Positions 34,434 to 46,431 of a stretch of 64,000 nt of DNA are shown here, piece by piece. Source of the stretch: Bisporella sp. PMI_857 (lineage: Eukaryota > Ascomycota > Leotiomycetes > Helotiales > Helotiaceae); contig JAJSPD010000001.1 of NCBI GenBank assembly GCA_021307315.1, positions 930,001 to 994,000 of the forward strand. The letters are read 5' to 3'. Position 1 is the first letter of the stretch. Every line of letters begins with the position of its first letter. Made by a program: the position numbers and the translations under genes. Under the pieces are notes generated by a model, which was given only the letters and a program-made list of their open reading frames with translations, was not told where the DNA came from and did not search any database.

Positions 34434-36892
34434 ATGCCTCCACTAGGCCTCCAGAATGGTGCATCTGCTCAATCAACTGCCGATGATGTTCCTCCTCCAT
34501 CAAGTATATACGAAGCTTCCTCCTTAGCCGCCATTCGCGCATCACTAGCAACGCTCCACACCCGTGATGCCGCTATATCCTCACGTCTACAGAGTCTCAT
34601 TGCCTCTCAGGCTGATTTGTCTCGCGAGCTAGGTCGCCTAGACCTCTTGCGCGCACATTTAGGAACACAGGTTGTGAATACTAGGGACATAAGCAATGGC
34701 ATGCTTGACTCCACCGCCAATACGGCCTCGCACCTCTCCTCCAAAGTGAAAGAGCTCGATCTCGAAAAGAAAAGAGTGGAAGAGACACTTGGCGTGGTTG
34801 AACAAGTAGCAGAGCTGAAGGCATGTGTGCAAGGGGTAGTGGGCTCCATGGGCGCACCACAAGATTGGGAGGCAGCAGCGGGGTATATCGCACGATCTGC
34901 AAAGATACCCAAGTACATTGTTGAAGGTAATTTTGCAGCTACAGTTGTGCCATCTGTAGAAGTGCCAGATGCCCCAGGAATTACGATCGAGTCTGCGAAA
35001 GAGTCACTCTGTGTATTATTTTTGAGGGAGTTTGAGAAAGCCGCGGCAGAAGGGGACGGAGCAAAGATTACACGCTTCTTCAAGCTTTTCCCACTAATAG
35101 CCAGGGAGGATACTGGGCTGGAGGTTTATGGACGATATGTTTGTCAGGGCGTGGCGAGTCGTGCGAGGAGCAATTTAAAGGAGGGAACCAAGGGTCGAGA
35201 CAGCAAGGAAGGTTTCTTCTATGCTAACGCACTGACAAAATTGTTTGAGCATATTGCTCAAATTGTGGAAAATCACGGAGGTCTAGTTGAACGGCATTAT
35301 GGAGTGGGGAAGATGGTCAAGGTCATCGAGCGATTACAAATCGAAGCAGACGTCCAAGGTGGCATAGTATTGGATACATGGGGTGATGAGAGAAGTGTTG
35401 ATAGGAGGTTAACCGATGTCAAGAGCTACCCATTCTCTTTCCTTGTGCAAAGTTTCTTGCCTACGCAAAAATCCTCCGGTATATCCAGAACAAGCTCGCC
35501 AGCTGCTGGTGGGGGTACCAATGGAAGAGTAAGTGAAGATGAGGGAGTTGATATGAAGGAAGTGGATGGACTGCTGAGCGAAATGGCAATCATGCTGGGT
35601 CGTTGGTCGTTGTATACCAGGTTCTTGGGTGGAAAATGCCGAGTAAGTTTGAATTGAAACACTGCGCCTAATCCAGTTCTAAAATCTCCTAGGACCCTAC
35701 TGCTAGTCCTGACGCTCCATTGGTAATGCCTAATCTATTAATCGAATCAGCGCTTTCAAGGAAGATCTCTGCGAGGTTAACTATACCCTTCAACATTTTG
35801 ACCACCTTTTTCTTTCGCCGATCAGTTGAGAAGGCTTTTCAGCTTGACGAATCTCCAGCTGGACTCTCACTCAATCTCTCGAAACCATTAGACGGCAACG
35901 GGCCATACATTATCTCTCCAGTTGATGACGTAATGTATATAGTCAATACCGTCCTACAACGATCCATATCCACATCCCAGCGAGAAGTCATAGCATCCGT
36001 AGTTCCTACCATAGGGAGAGTTCTTGGCTCTGATTTTGTTGGCATGATTCAGAGAAAAATGCGAGATGAATCATACCCAAAGCCGGTGGTTCAAGGTGGT
36101 TTTCCTCCAGAGGATAAAATCATTGCATTCATCGTTCTCATTAACTCCCTCGACATTGCGAACGACTACATATCTCGAATCGTCTCAACGAGACTTCAGC
36201 CTGCCGAGTTGCCACCAGGTACAAACGGCTTACAGGAAATGTTCCCATTTTCTCACGATGCAGCCTTCGTCGCGAACGCACTCGAGAATCTCAACTTTAC
36301 GTTTGCATCCAAAACAAATGAGCTCATTACAGAAGGCCTTACTGTCCTGTTTGAACGAGTAGTCAAGCCCAGGCTTCGGCCAGTTCTGTCAGATACCTTC
36401 CGCGATGTCGACTACTCTCTAACGGATGAAGACATGGCGGAAATAGCTCGACAGAATGAGACCGAGGATGACCCTGAGTTGCTTCACGATCTAGTAGCGA
36501 GGAGATTCGAGCACTCATGGGATGCACTCATGAAGCCAATTCAGCGTCTCATGACTCCAAAATGTTTTGCTATGTTGCTAGATTCAACGGCCAAATATCT
36601 TGCTCGTGTTCTAGAGAAACGTGTCTGGTCTTATTCTGGAAAGATGAATGCTCTTGGCGCTACTAGAATGGAAAGAGACTTCTCAGGAATCATAAGCGTC
36701 ATTTCTCGAGGCGGGAAATACGGTGTTAGAGATATGATGGCAAAGGTCACGCAGATTTGCATGTTAGTCACTATGGAGGAAGAAGAGTGGGATGCTCTAG
36801 TTGAAGAAGAGCAAGGAGGAGATGAAGATATGGCTTGGGTCCTAACCATGGATGAGAGGTTACGAGCAAGGAACATGGTGAGAACTACCTAA
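34434..36892 (+). CDS. cog4: Conserved oligomeric Golgi complex subunit 4
   Basis: COG4 is a subunit of the eight-protein COG tether that captures retrograde vesicles at the Golgi and binds SNAREs and the Sly1 protein. Exons 34434-35642 and 35693-36892 (intron 50 nt, GTAAGT...CCTAG) give 802 aa. The N-terminal coiled coil (LATLHTRDAAISSRLQSLIA), the block AGYIARSAKIPKYIVEGNFA and the ENHGGLVERHYGVGKM segment are typical COG4. The C-terminal helical bundle ends with DERLRARNMVRTT. An overlapping ATG at 34417 is out of frame with the protein. Convergent with the isochorismatase-like gene only 130 bp away. Confidence 0.88.
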
Positions 36893-37022
36893 AAAGGAGA
36901 CTCTTAAGGGTTGCATGGATAGACAAAACGGCTATGATAGAGACGAAATAAATGAGGTCTAAATATATATCTGGAGTTCGTAGGTATGTGCACTGAGCAT
37001 ATTTTGGCTAGCATATATCCTC

Positions 37023-37766
37023 TTAAAATCCTCCTAGGCCAATATTTCTCGACCTATCTGTATCCGTCGAAGAGATTTCTGAGCAACGATTATTCAGCCC
37101 TTTGGAGATCTCTTCCAGCACCTGATCAGTGCTTGCAGTCCTTGTAAATTCACCTTTCAAACTTTCGACATGGACACCATGAACCGTATCAGCATCATAC
37201 TTCCCTCCGTGCTTCGCCCACGCAGCAGTTGCGTCATCTATGAGCACAATATCTCCTTTCACAAGAATCCCATCCTCTTCGACGTGATCAGCGACCCCAA
37301 GATCACTTGCTGCGCGGATCGTATTTCCAAGACAAAGATCCACCGATAACCCAGCGAAATAGATTTTCCAAATCTGTCTGTCTTGCAACCAAGTCCCTAA
37401 GGCGGGTTCGACAAAAGCAGAATTGGCAGATTTTGAAAATGAGATCTCCGAACGAAATGCTTTGTGCGGTGGGTGTATCATCATGCTGGGTTTGTTTGGA
37501 TGAAGAGGAGAAGCTGGGTTTGTGGATTCATGGATTATGTGAATTATGTGGGCATCAGGTGCAGCTCTGAATGCTGCAAGGAGCTTGGATACATTCTCTT
37601 CGTATGAGGGATTGCTACGGTTTGTTCCCCAGTAGCCTATAACAGAGAGCACATTAGTATTGCGATTTGTTGGAAGATTACGAGTCAGGTGATTTATATT
37701 ACCTTTCTCGAGGGCTCCAACCTGGCTGTCGACGACGATGAGCGCCGTATGGGAATGGTCAGCCAT
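37023..37766 (-). CDS. Isochorismatase-like cysteine hydrolase
   Basis: Exons 37766-37703 and 37636-37023 give 225 aa. The family's catalytic triad is visible: Asp13 (LIVVDSQ), Lys90 (EISFSKSANSAF) and Cys123 (AGLSVDLCLGNT), the last in the usual cis-peptide loop. Members hydrolyse amides or vinyl ethers (nicotinamidase, isochorismatase, ureidoacrylate hydrolase); the exact substrate cannot be told. The intron (37637-37702, CTAAT branch, ATAG end) is 66 nt with no stop and divisible by three, so retention would give a 247-aa form with 22 extra residues after the first strand. Divergent from the DUF3431 gene. Confidence 0.82.
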   Translation of the reverse strand: MADHSHTALIVVDSQVGALEKGNINHLTRNLPTNRNTNVLSVIGYWGTNRSNPSYEENVSKLLAAFRAAPDAHIIHIIHESTNPASPLHPNKPSMMIHPPHKAFRSEISFSKSANSAFVEPALGTWLQDRQIWKIYFAGLSVDLCLGNTIRAASDLGVADHVEEDGILVKGDIVLIDDATAAWAKHGGKYDADTVHGVHVESLKGEFTRTASTDQVLEEISKGLNNRCSEISSTDTDRSRNIGLGGF

Positions 37767-38546
37767 GATGTTATTTCTGGGGCGTTTCAGTTTTCTCAGT
37801 CACGCTGGCGCGAAGAGGCGGCGGAGCAAGACTACATATATATCGTCAGCATCCGAAGCATTGCATCTCAGCTTGCAAAGCATTATAGGTCACGAGGAAC
37901 GTGCACCTGAAAAAATGTACTCTCATTGATAAGCAACAAACAGACAACATGTCTATATGTTCTCAACAATCATTGCCCATATAAAACAAGGTATATGTGC
38001 TTACCGCCTTCATGAGATAGAATCGTACAACTTAACGAGCTCCCGCTACGTGCATAGTTTGTGGTACAAGTCCAGGTTTAAACCTCTCTTTGGCTGATAC
38101 GTGCCTGGCAAACAATTATTACAGAATGCCATCTAAGGTATGTCCCTTTTCCCGATCCCTGGTGGCCACGTTCGAGAAGCATACCGGGTAGTGGAATTTT
38201 GATATCCCTTGCTGACTTGGAACAATCGCAGATATATACAGCAACTTTGAAATAGCCGAGTGTAAGGAACATGCCACTGCATAAACAAGCGTAGTTGTCG
38301 AGAATCTTGCAGTCCTTATAATGTTATGCGTTTAAAGGCTTCTGTTTGACACGGCTAGTTGCACTGTCGACGCAGATTCTAGTCGCGTACGGCGACCCTC
38401 ATTCCTCAAACACTCCCACACTCTCAATAATGCCCGATGAACTCTTCCATCGGGTGCCTCTTAGGTATAGATTATCGATTACACTTCTCTCCTATCGGTG
38501 AGGTTGCACAGGTAGAGCACAGCGCTCATTTTTGGTTTCCGCAGCG
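37767..38546. other. Divergent promoter region
   Basis: 780 bp between two start codons; AT-rich, short ORFs only, no motif recognised. Confidence 0.55.
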
Positions 38547-39728
38547 ATGTTTCGCCTCCCCAGGTCTTCGCAAACCAGCCTCATTTGGACAGCGATCTTC
38601 TCCGTTGCGATATGGCTTTTCTACATGAACTCCCCTCTTGCCTTCGACTATAGCAGAAGCCAGAACCCGTCCATCAACATTGTCATCGCAGCAACCAATA
38701 CCTCAGACTATACATGGACCAAAAACCTACACATCCCCAACATGAACATTATTCCGTATATTATGAACGATCTGGAGGCACTGTATCATCCACCTGCCAA
38801 CAAAGGAAACGAGGCGCTGGCGTATTTCTCGTATTTGGTTGATTTTTATGAAAAGATGCCCGATATATCGATTTTTGTCCACGCCGGGGATAAGGCGTGG
38901 CATAACGATGCTGTCTTGGAGGGCAGCATTGCATTTATAATCAATAATCTTGATCTTGGTGAAGTGAAGCGTCGAAAGTAAGTCTTATCTTTACATCAGC
39001 GTTCTTGAAACCCAGGGGCTGATTTGAGTAGATATATGAACCTCCGCGTGGATTGGAAGAACGCATGTCCGGACTGGGTACGTCTCGGTGATCATACACC
39101 ATACTTCTCTTTAGATACATTGAACAGCCTTGGACTAATTCCCAACACATAGATCAACACAACGAAAACGGAACTCCCAGGATCGAAACTCCAGCTAGCA
39201 GAAAGTCTAAAACTAGAAGAACCGTATATGAAAGGTGCCTTCCTGCAAAACTTCCCCGCGGACCCGCTCCCCCCCATTCTCGCGCAACCTTGCTGTTCCC
39301 AATTCGCCGTCACCCGCGAAGCCATCCTCTCCATCCCACTCGAGCAATATCAATACCAACAGAGCTGGTTGGTTGACACGAAGCTGAGCGATCACCTATC
39401 TGGACGAGTATGGGAGCATATGTGGCAGTATCTGTTCCTGAAGAAAGCGGTGGATTGTCCGGTTGCATTCAAGGCGCTTTGTAGAGGGTGGCATGTATGT
39501 TTTGGGTCTGAGCAAGAGCTAGTACGATGGAATGATCTTGCCGACACGGCAAGTTGGAAGAGGGATCAGCTGAAGAGATTTAGTAAGAATGGCGCAGATA
39601 ATTGGAGGCTCGAAGCGTTTGCCAGGCAACTTGAGGAGCTCGAAACACAGTTAGGTAGCTTGCGGGATCAAGCGATTGAGAGAGGAAAATCAAGCTGGAC
39701 GAGGGCTAGGCTTTCAGGAGATTTATGA
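38547..39728 (+). CDS. DUF3431 type II membrane protein
   Basis: Exons 38547-38977, 39032-39077 and 39153-39728 give 350 aa. A single hydrophobic segment near residues 10-27 (SLIWTAIFSVAIWLFYM) predicts a signal anchor, so the rest probably faces the Golgi/ER lumen or outside. The body shows the DUF3431 pattern: INIVIAATNTSDYTWTKNL, then PANKGNEALAYFSYLVDFYE, MPDISIFVHAGDKAWHND and YMNLRVDWKNACPDW. The fold is suspected to be glycosyltransferase-like but activity is unknown. A second segment (FLQNFPADPLPPILAQPCCSQFAV) is also typical. The 46-nt middle exon is unusually small. ATG 38547 is used because the more 5' start is TTG. Confidence 0.82.
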
Positions 39729-40392
39729 AACTCGTCCTGCAGTTACAGTCGTTTAGAAAGCCAGCGAAAATATATCGTTTCCGGCAGACTAAGAATCGGA
39801 TATGCTTTGGCGGTATTCACTTCCCAAACACTGAATATTGATGATTCAGAAGGGGCTTAAAAGCCTCCTTTCATCCTTTCCAAAATTAGCTCCAGGTCAT
39901 TGTGTGTGCTACTGAATTCATCAAAGAGTCAAATACTGCGAAAGTGAAGCACTCTCAGGCGGTTGATGAGTATTAGCTTCACGTTCAGCAGGTCTTTGAA
40001 TGAATCCGATGGCTTTTTTATCCTAACAAATGTTTGCACCGAGTGGCGCCCTGATACCTAACTCCTTGGCTATCATAACGCTGGTCTGAGCGTAGTTATT
40101 TTGGCGATGGAGATCTTACAAGTCGGTTCTAAATTGGATATATGTGATCTTCATTTCCGATGAGAACCAGTGACCAAGAGGGCGTGATTGAGCAGAGAGA
40201 GATATACGTGGAAACCTGTTTTGCTGATTCTGTTTTATTTATCCTGGCACAACACGTTCCTAGTTTCGCAATGATTCTTGAGGCAAACTGATGCTCTATA
40301 TCCACCAGCCTGCACTCCAACTATTATGTGATAGGTGCTCTTAGATTATGTCTACCCCTAATCGGCCTGGGTTGTTTTTGAACTTGCTAGAA
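39729..40392. other. Convergent 3' spacer
   Basis: 664 bp; no ORF or repeat of interest. Confidence 0.6.
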
Positions 40393-42042
40393 CTATTGAG
40401 AAGCTGTCCTTATGCTGATGCAATACTTCAGTTCTTCCACGTCGTTATGCATTTTGACATATATGATCAGATCATCTTCAACCTTGATATATTCGAGCCA
40501 TTTCAAGCGAGCTAATGCTGATGGTGAATCAATCGTTCGAACCATTAGATCTAGGAGAGAGAATTCAGGCATCTCCCCAGGTTTAGGGTTAGGAAAATAA
40601 GCTAAACAACATTGATACAGAGCTTCACTTCCACTGGATTGAACAGGGCTTATATCTGTGAGAATTTGAGGTCTCTTAGGTTCGAGGTGAATGAGGACTG
40701 AGGAGCCATTCATGCGGTTTCTGCAGTGCAGATATATATTCAATCTGCCTTGGAACAGATATAGGTTATCTACCCCACTACTCAGCCTTTTGGCCCGTGT
40801 CATGCATAATGGAGGATAGACTTCGACCAAGCTAAAAATTTTCTGAAAATCAAACGAAAAAATGATACCGATGCGTCCATTAAACTGATCCGTGCTTGGT
40901 CCAGTGTTTTGAAGGTAAATTCTTCGCAGTGAAGCTTGCAACAGTATCTGCTGAGATATCAATGCTGGTCGAGTCCATTCAAGCGTACGATATCCATTAA
41001 TACCTGTTCCCTTCACCAGTGGAAGGCCAACGACCATTTCATTGATTCCGCAGTGCAGGAGCGCTATAGTTGTATCGTTGGACTTGTCCTCTACAACGGG
41101 AAGCTCGATGCGTAAGCCAACATTTGTTAACTCAAATGGATTCAGCTCGTTAGTGGGGTCCCAAGGCAGCTCCTTCATGTCCCTCAACATCATAAATTGC
41201 TTAGGGGAAGAGGCAAAGATTGGACTCCTGTCGGCGAGCGGGCCGAAAGCAGGCGGCAGAGGCAAACCATATTGATACGCTAAGAAGGAATGATCTCCAG
41301 AGGTTTTTATGATTTCAGATTGCAACCTCGAAAACGCTCTCTCGCCTTCTCCATAAAGTAAGGGCATGTTGACTCCAAAGATCCCAAATAGGCAATAAGC
41401 CATATCTTCTGTCCGTATGGTCTGTCGGCTTGCGGCCCATGACATTTTTTCCGCAATACTTGCCTTTGCAAAATGCCTTTGTGAATTTATGCCGATCAAA
41501 AACTCCCTTCGAATTCCTGTGACTTTGGATACAATTCTCTGGATGACGTATGTTGCAGACAATTGACCTATATCACCAACCCGCTGCCATCTAGAGTTGT
41601 AGAACCATACCGAACGTGGTGCGAGAAGCTCTTGCAATGTCCATCCTCTCGTGAACCAGCGGCTTCCGGAAAATTCTGCATCAAAGCTATCTCTCTGAGA
41701 AATCGCATTTGTATGCACATCAGCAAGGTACACACAGCAGATCTGGGCTGTCCGGTAGTAATTAAACATAGAATTAATAGCTTCTGACAGTTCTGAACTA
41801 CTGGATTTATCGATGCAGCACGTGTCAACCCAGACATATTGCAGCCCTTGTGTTAAGGCTAGACGACAACAATTTATAATCTTGAGCCAGCCAGCCTTCG
41901 TCTCACAAAGTCGTGGAAAGGCTTGCATCTCCTGGAATGTGACTTCTTCCACGCCCCATGTATGTGATAGGATGGCATATTTCGGTATCTGTTTGTCGAA
42001 AAACTCGAAAAGTTTTTTGGTCTCCGCATGTAAGAGACGCAT
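40393..42042 (-). CDS. HET-domain protein (heterokaryon incompatibility type)
   Basis: Single exon, 549 aa from ATG 42042. It has the three HET blocks: YAILSHTWG (22-30), YVWVDTCCIDK (69-79) and RGWTLQELLAP (132-142). The start MRLLHAETKKLFEFF is the standard N-terminus of this group, which picks this ATG over an upstream GTG in the same frame and an out-of-frame ATG at 42080. The segment MSWAASRQTIRTEDMAYCLFGIFGVNMPLLYGEG is also usual. HET proteins trigger cell death when incompatible hyphae fuse, often by a TIR-like fold; most copies are of unknown specificity. No NACHT, WD40 or ankyrin part follows, so it is the short form. Confidence 0.92.
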   Translation of the reverse strand: MRLLHAETKKLFEFFDKQIPKYAILSHTWGVEEVTFQEMQAFPRLCETKAGWLKIINCCRLALTQGLQYVWVDTCCIDKSSSSELSEAINSMFNYYRTAQICCVYLADVHTNAISQRDSFDAEFSGSRWFTRGWTLQELLAPRSVWFYNSRWQRVGDIGQLSATYVIQRIVSKVTGIRREFLIGINSQRHFAKASIAEKMSWAASRQTIRTEDMAYCLFGIFGVNMPLLYGEGERAFSRLQSEIIKTSGDHSFLAYQYGLPLPPAFGPLADRSPIFASSPKQFMMLRDMKELPWDPTNELNPFELTNVGLRIELPVVEDKSNDTTIALLHCGINEMVVGLPLVKGTGINGYRTLEWTRPALISQQILLQASLRRIYLQNTGPSTDQFNGRIGIIFSFDFQKIFSLVEVYPPLCMTRAKRLSSGVDNLYLFQGRLNIYLHCRNRMNGSSVLIHLEPKRPQILTDISPVQSSGSEALYQCCLAYFPNPKPGEMPEFSLLDLMVRTIDSPSALARLKWLEYIKVEDDLIIYVKMHNDVEELKYCISIRTASQ

Positions 42043-43262
42043 GGCGAGGGTATCTCGAAGCTGAGGAGTCTTCCGCACATGAAAAGGAAGACTTAGGCAA
42101 ACAAGAATAAAGTACCTTGCGTTCTATATTTATGCGGCCAAAAGAGGCTGCATATGGCCAGTGCAGGTGATCGGTTCCTTAACTCCCTCAATCTCCTCTC
42201 TTAAAATGCGGTAATACCACCCCATTTCAAACATTCTGCTTACGAACCAAACGTCGCCCATTGCGAAGCCTGTCAGCATTCACTGGAGTGTGTAGAATTG
42301 GTAGTCAAATTCCTTTTAGACACATCGGGCATAATTCGACGTTTGCAAGCATGAGAGCGAGGCTGTCTACGGCGCTGATGACTTTGGAAGTGCCTTCTAT
42401 AAAGATGATGGAGAATCATCCAAAGCAAATAGCAGACAAATCTCTGTTTGATAATGTTTAGTCTGTATTGAGTCAAGTGGCTGAGTAGGTTATGCGATTG
42501 ATCTTTGATCTATGATGCTTGCTATACAGTACCAAACGCCGAATCTCAGGTAACACATTTTCGGCCCTGGGATATACCAATTACTCCACTGTAAGTACTA
42601 CATATCATATGGCCAGGATTTGCTTATCTAAAGCGTTGTAGATGCATATGAGGAGCGGAAACAAGGGCTCCTATTCTTGAATTTTGTAAAGGTGGTGAAT
42701 GCAGGCATCCAGATGTGTCGTGATCATGTGGGGAGAGAAAGATGCCTGCTTGAATTAGGCAGGAACCTGGAACCTTTTCACCTATGACATCCTAGGCATT
42801 GCATGACCGTAAGTAAAAGGCTGAAAGCGATTGCACACTTCTTCTCACCTTTCTTTATACGAGCAAGGTACAGTGTACATGCTTTTTTTCATGCTCTGGG
42901 AGGTGTTGGAATAGTGTACGAATATATAGAGTCAGACTGGGGCCATTTATGCAATAGAGCGCGCTTCATCATACTACTTGGCTGATGCCGGAAATAAATG
43001 CACTTCTAACCATTGGAATGAACATTTGGAATGAAAAGCAAGTCGACTAATCTCAGAAATACTCATAGAGACTTGATACGATAACCACAATAGTATTCCC
43101 ACATATGTTGGACCGATCGTACAGTTTTCCTTAACAAAAGCCATTGGGTATACAGAAAAGAAAATAAGGTAGATAGGTCGTCAAACGCCATATGCTTCCA
43201 TCCCATTCCATTATATGCGATTATCCCTCAGCCAATAGTACGAATGCTTCCATATTTTCCAT
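42043..43262. other. Intergenic, no gene recognised
   Basis: A 66-codon plus-strand frame (42261-42461) opens with TTG and reads like a mitochondrial presequence, but lacks an ATG near its start and has no known relatives. Otherwise empty. Confidence 0.5.
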
Positions 43263-44018
43263 TTACAAAGCAAGAGCGATGAAAAGACCTCCGACCATTG
43301 CCATTCCACCGCTGACGATATTGGCCATAGCGGCGCTAGATGACTGGGATGGTGGGCTCTGGGTGCTGCTTGGTCCTGTGACTGTGTTTGATGGTCTAGT
43401 GGCAGTCGTGAGCAAGGTGGAAGTTGTGCTGTTGGAATGTGGGGTTTGTGTAGGTGCGGAATAGGTGGAGGTCACGTTCGAGCTGGTGCTGGTGGTTACA
43501 ACAGTGACGGTGGATGATGGGACCGATGTGACAGAGGTGCTGGTGCTTGTAGCAGAGTATGACGGGCCTTCAGAGATTTGGATTGTGGTCTTGGTGGTCG
43601 TACCTGAACCCTTAATGGAGAATGGGTTGCTGTATTGGATCTGCTTTGTGCTATCCAGAGTGATAGTCCATCCGTATGTCTTGAAACCTAGATCCACTGG
43701 TGTCCAGGTATACTTTCCGGCGGAGTTCTCAACTTTGGCGATGACTGCGCCAGTAGAAAGAGTAACGTTGGAATCTCCTGTGAAGTTGTTAGAGCATGTT
43801 TTTTTAAATTAAATCTCAGCATTGTCAGACATACCTTGAAGCAATTGAATAGTAGCTGGTCCTGTAACAGCCAATGGGTTCCAAACTAGATCAAATGGTA
43901 CGCCAGCGGTGAGAACCTCATCCCTCGCAGGGGTTTGGATAGCATCGAAGAGGTCTTGAGCAACAACGACGGTAGATGCAAGCGCCAAAAAGGCGGCAGA
44001 GATGAATGAGTACTGCAT
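43263..44018 (-). CDS. GPI-anchored Ser/Thr-rich cell-wall protein (Kre9/KNH-like N-domain)
   Basis: Exons 44018-43835 and 43777-43263 give 232 aa. Residues 1-20 are a signal peptide ending VVVA. The following domain (about 25-115), with TPARDEVLTAGVPFDLVWNP and SAGKYTWTPVDL, matches the yeast cell-wall synthesis KRE9/KNH1-type fold common in fungal surface proteins. Next is a Ser/Thr-rich stretch of about 80 residues, likely O-glycosylated, and a hydrophobic C-terminus after SSAAMANIVSGG that fits a GPI-attachment signal. It should sit on the plasma membrane or wall. The intron (57 nt) ends in AACTTCACAG. Confidence 0.85.
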
Positions 44019-45610
44019 GTTGAAAATAAAGAATAAGAATAATAGATCTAAGGAGTGTAGGGTATCCGAGGATACAAATGATTATATTTAGTCAAATAGT
44101 CGTGGTGGAAGCAGACGTGAAGTGAGAATCCTCAGCCCCAGAAGGGCACACGGCTTCTACTTAAACAACTCATTTCAGCTTCTCGAAGAGGACTAACGCC
44201 CATACTGGAGATGATGGCCCACTGGCGTGGGTATTTTCAGGATTTGCGACGCTACTTCATGGGCGAGCGTATTGTTGGAGCTGGGCCGTAAGCCGCTCCA
44301 TGGTGAGCACTGGAAAGCGAAATGAGTGAGGGAGGTGACAGGGGAGACTGTTGGAGGAGACGGTCAGGGGCTGTGGAGGTGCTAAAAGGTTCTAAAGGTG
44401 CTAAGGGGTTAAGCGGGCAAGTTTGATTTGCAGAGATGTGGAACGCTTGAAGGTGCCTGAAGCTAAGTCCACCACAGCCCATCATAGCGTGAGCTTATTC
44501 TCTAAGGTTAAATTTCTAGTGTCATTCGATTGTTTGGATTGGTGATTGTAGTTAAATGTTGATTTCAAACACGGCTGCCAACCACCCTGCTGTACCAGTA
44601 GCAGTACCATTATCGTATTCCACACCGAGTACTCTGCTCTCTAGCAAGAGTCAACAAGACCTCATTCAAAGACGATTCACTTCACTAGTCCCACTAGACT
44701 TCACTGCTGCCCTGCCGAATCTCATACTTCCGAGCCTGCTAAGTTCAGGCCCTTTCTGGGAAATTTTGCGCTTTGGGGGGGGGAGAGTGGCTCCACTCAA
44801 TGCTGAAACCTCACCCTTCAGCTATCCCCGGGTTTCGACTCCATGGAATCGTGATCCTCCCAGTGTTTTCGTATCGGCAGCCACAATATTTTTCTCCGAT
44901 AACGTGCTGCACTTTTGATGTAAGGCTGAAAAGATGGCGTTGCTGCGACATTCAGGCGTTCACCACAACTGAGGGACCCAAGAAACCAGATAGAATTGTC
45001 CGTGGGCTGAGGGCACCGCTTTCCACAAATAGCTATTTTGGTAGTTGCAAAAAACGGGTTTGCAGATTATCGCACGATAACGTTTTTACGCACCCAAATG
45101 GTGACATTGACCCCTACTAGAATCAGTGGCAGAGCGCCAACCGTTCAACTTAATGCTGGAAGCCCTGGGCATCGTCTTAGGCGCTTTTCACAATTGAAAG
45201 CAACCACCCTATTCTAAAAGGGGTTATTGTTAATCGATAGAAAGCGTGTTTCCGATATTCGTTCCTTTCGATGCTTGGCGTTCCGTTGATTTCGAGAAAG
45301 AAACCGGCGTACTTCGTTGAATTTCCCTTCGTACCGCTGCTTTATTATGAATAAGAATTATAGTTGATTCTGGATTTTCCAATGAGAGAATTCCTTTGCT
45401 TAATATATTATGAGTTTGTGCTCATGACATGCGACCTCAATGGCTAAGCGCAGAACTTTCTGCTTGCATCCGGCATCTACACAAAGAAACCCGGGTAGGC
45501 ACAACCTCATGACAATGGCACGAACAAAGGCTCTGATCACATAACATTTATACCATATTTTGGCAAATCTCAATCAGTAGTTCACCTCTCCAGAAGGGCA
45601 AGAATGAGCC
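44019..45610. other. Intergenic, no gene recognised
   Basis: ORFs of 77 and 120 codons with ATG exist (44252-44485 minus; 44556-44918 plus), but their composition looks random and they overlap simple-sequence DNA. A short palindrome TTATCG-CA-CGATAA lies at 45067-45080. Confidence 0.5.
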
Positions 45611-46123
45611 ATGGCTCTACGAAAGCAATACCAGGGTAAAAGAAAGAACGAGGCGGCGGAAGAAATAGTTACGAAACGTCAGAAGGGTGGTGGCTTAGGC
45701 CTCGATATTATACCTGAAGGAGAGAGTGCTGTTGAGCCACCTCCAGCGGATGATTTGACCGTAGCGACGCCAGGAGAGGAGGTTATTCAAGGACAGGCGG
45801 CGCAACACGACCTAGACTCAGAAATCGATTACGAGGAAGATGATAAGTTAGAAAGGGTTTCAGAACACGATCATGTCACGGTGGGAGATGAAGAACACTT
45901 CTCTGAGTTTATATCTTACGAACCGAAGGTCATACAGGTATGCAGTGGTCGCGATCAACCATGCTATGGAAAAGAGCTAACTCCTGTTTGCAAGGCAGCG
46001 GAGTGGGATGAGCTATCACCTAATGACCGTGCTATCGCTCTAAGTGGGAGCTTGATGAGGGCGGTTGAAGTGCTGGAGCTCTTCCATTCAAATCTACTAG
46101 AAAACTTGAGTGTTGAAGAATAG
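45611..46123 (+). CDS. Small acidic hypothetical protein, 170 aa
   Basis: Single exon with an excellent start context (GCCATGG). The N-terminus is basic and could carry a nuclear signal (GKRKNEAAEEIVTKRQK); the middle is strongly acidic (LDSEIDYEEDDKLERVSEHD); the C-terminus is helical (AIALSGSLMRAVEVLELFH). No family is recognised. Two Cys (QVCSGRDQPC) are close together. It is convergent with the aldolase-like gene. A lineage-specific nuclear protein is possible; the ORF could also be spurious. Confidence 0.5.
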   Translation: MALRKQYQGKRKNEAAEEIVTKRQKGGGLGLDIIPEGESAVEPPPADDLTVATPGEEVIQGQAAQHDLDSEIDYEEDDKLERVSEHDHVTVGDEEHFSEFISYEPKVIQVCSGRDQPCYGKELTPVCKAAEWDELSPNDRAIALSGSLMRAVEVLELFHSNLLENLSVEE

Positions 46124-46431
46124 AAGGCGTCGTGCTGTACACTAAGTGCCAAAATTTTGACAGCCGGTAGGAGTCATTCCGGAGTGTATAACAAATCCTT
46201 TCCATATCTATGCACATTTTTGGGGCAGCAAAGTATGTGTTCTTGCTTATAAATTCCTACATATGTTGACTAGCCTCGACAACTAGTTCATGCATAGTAT
46301 AAAGGAAGTGATGTTCAATATACTGTGACACAATGATCTTTTTCAAGAATCTTCGCATTTTCTAACCGTTACATGAGTGTTACCTACGGAACTACTTTAG
46401 AAAGCTCCCATTGGTTTTAGTAAATATTTCA
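46124..46431. other. Convergent 3' spacer
   Basis: 308 bp of AT-rich DNA; nothing seen. Confidence 0.6.

Noticed and set aside
38480..38535. tRNA-like GGTAGAGCAC string
   Set aside because: No matching acceptor stem or T arm around it.
42261..42461. 66-codon ORF resembling a mitochondrial presequence
   Set aside because: No ATG at its start and no conserved feature.
44556..44918. 120-codon ORF with ATG
   Set aside because: No domain-like pattern and weak context; likely chance in a gap.
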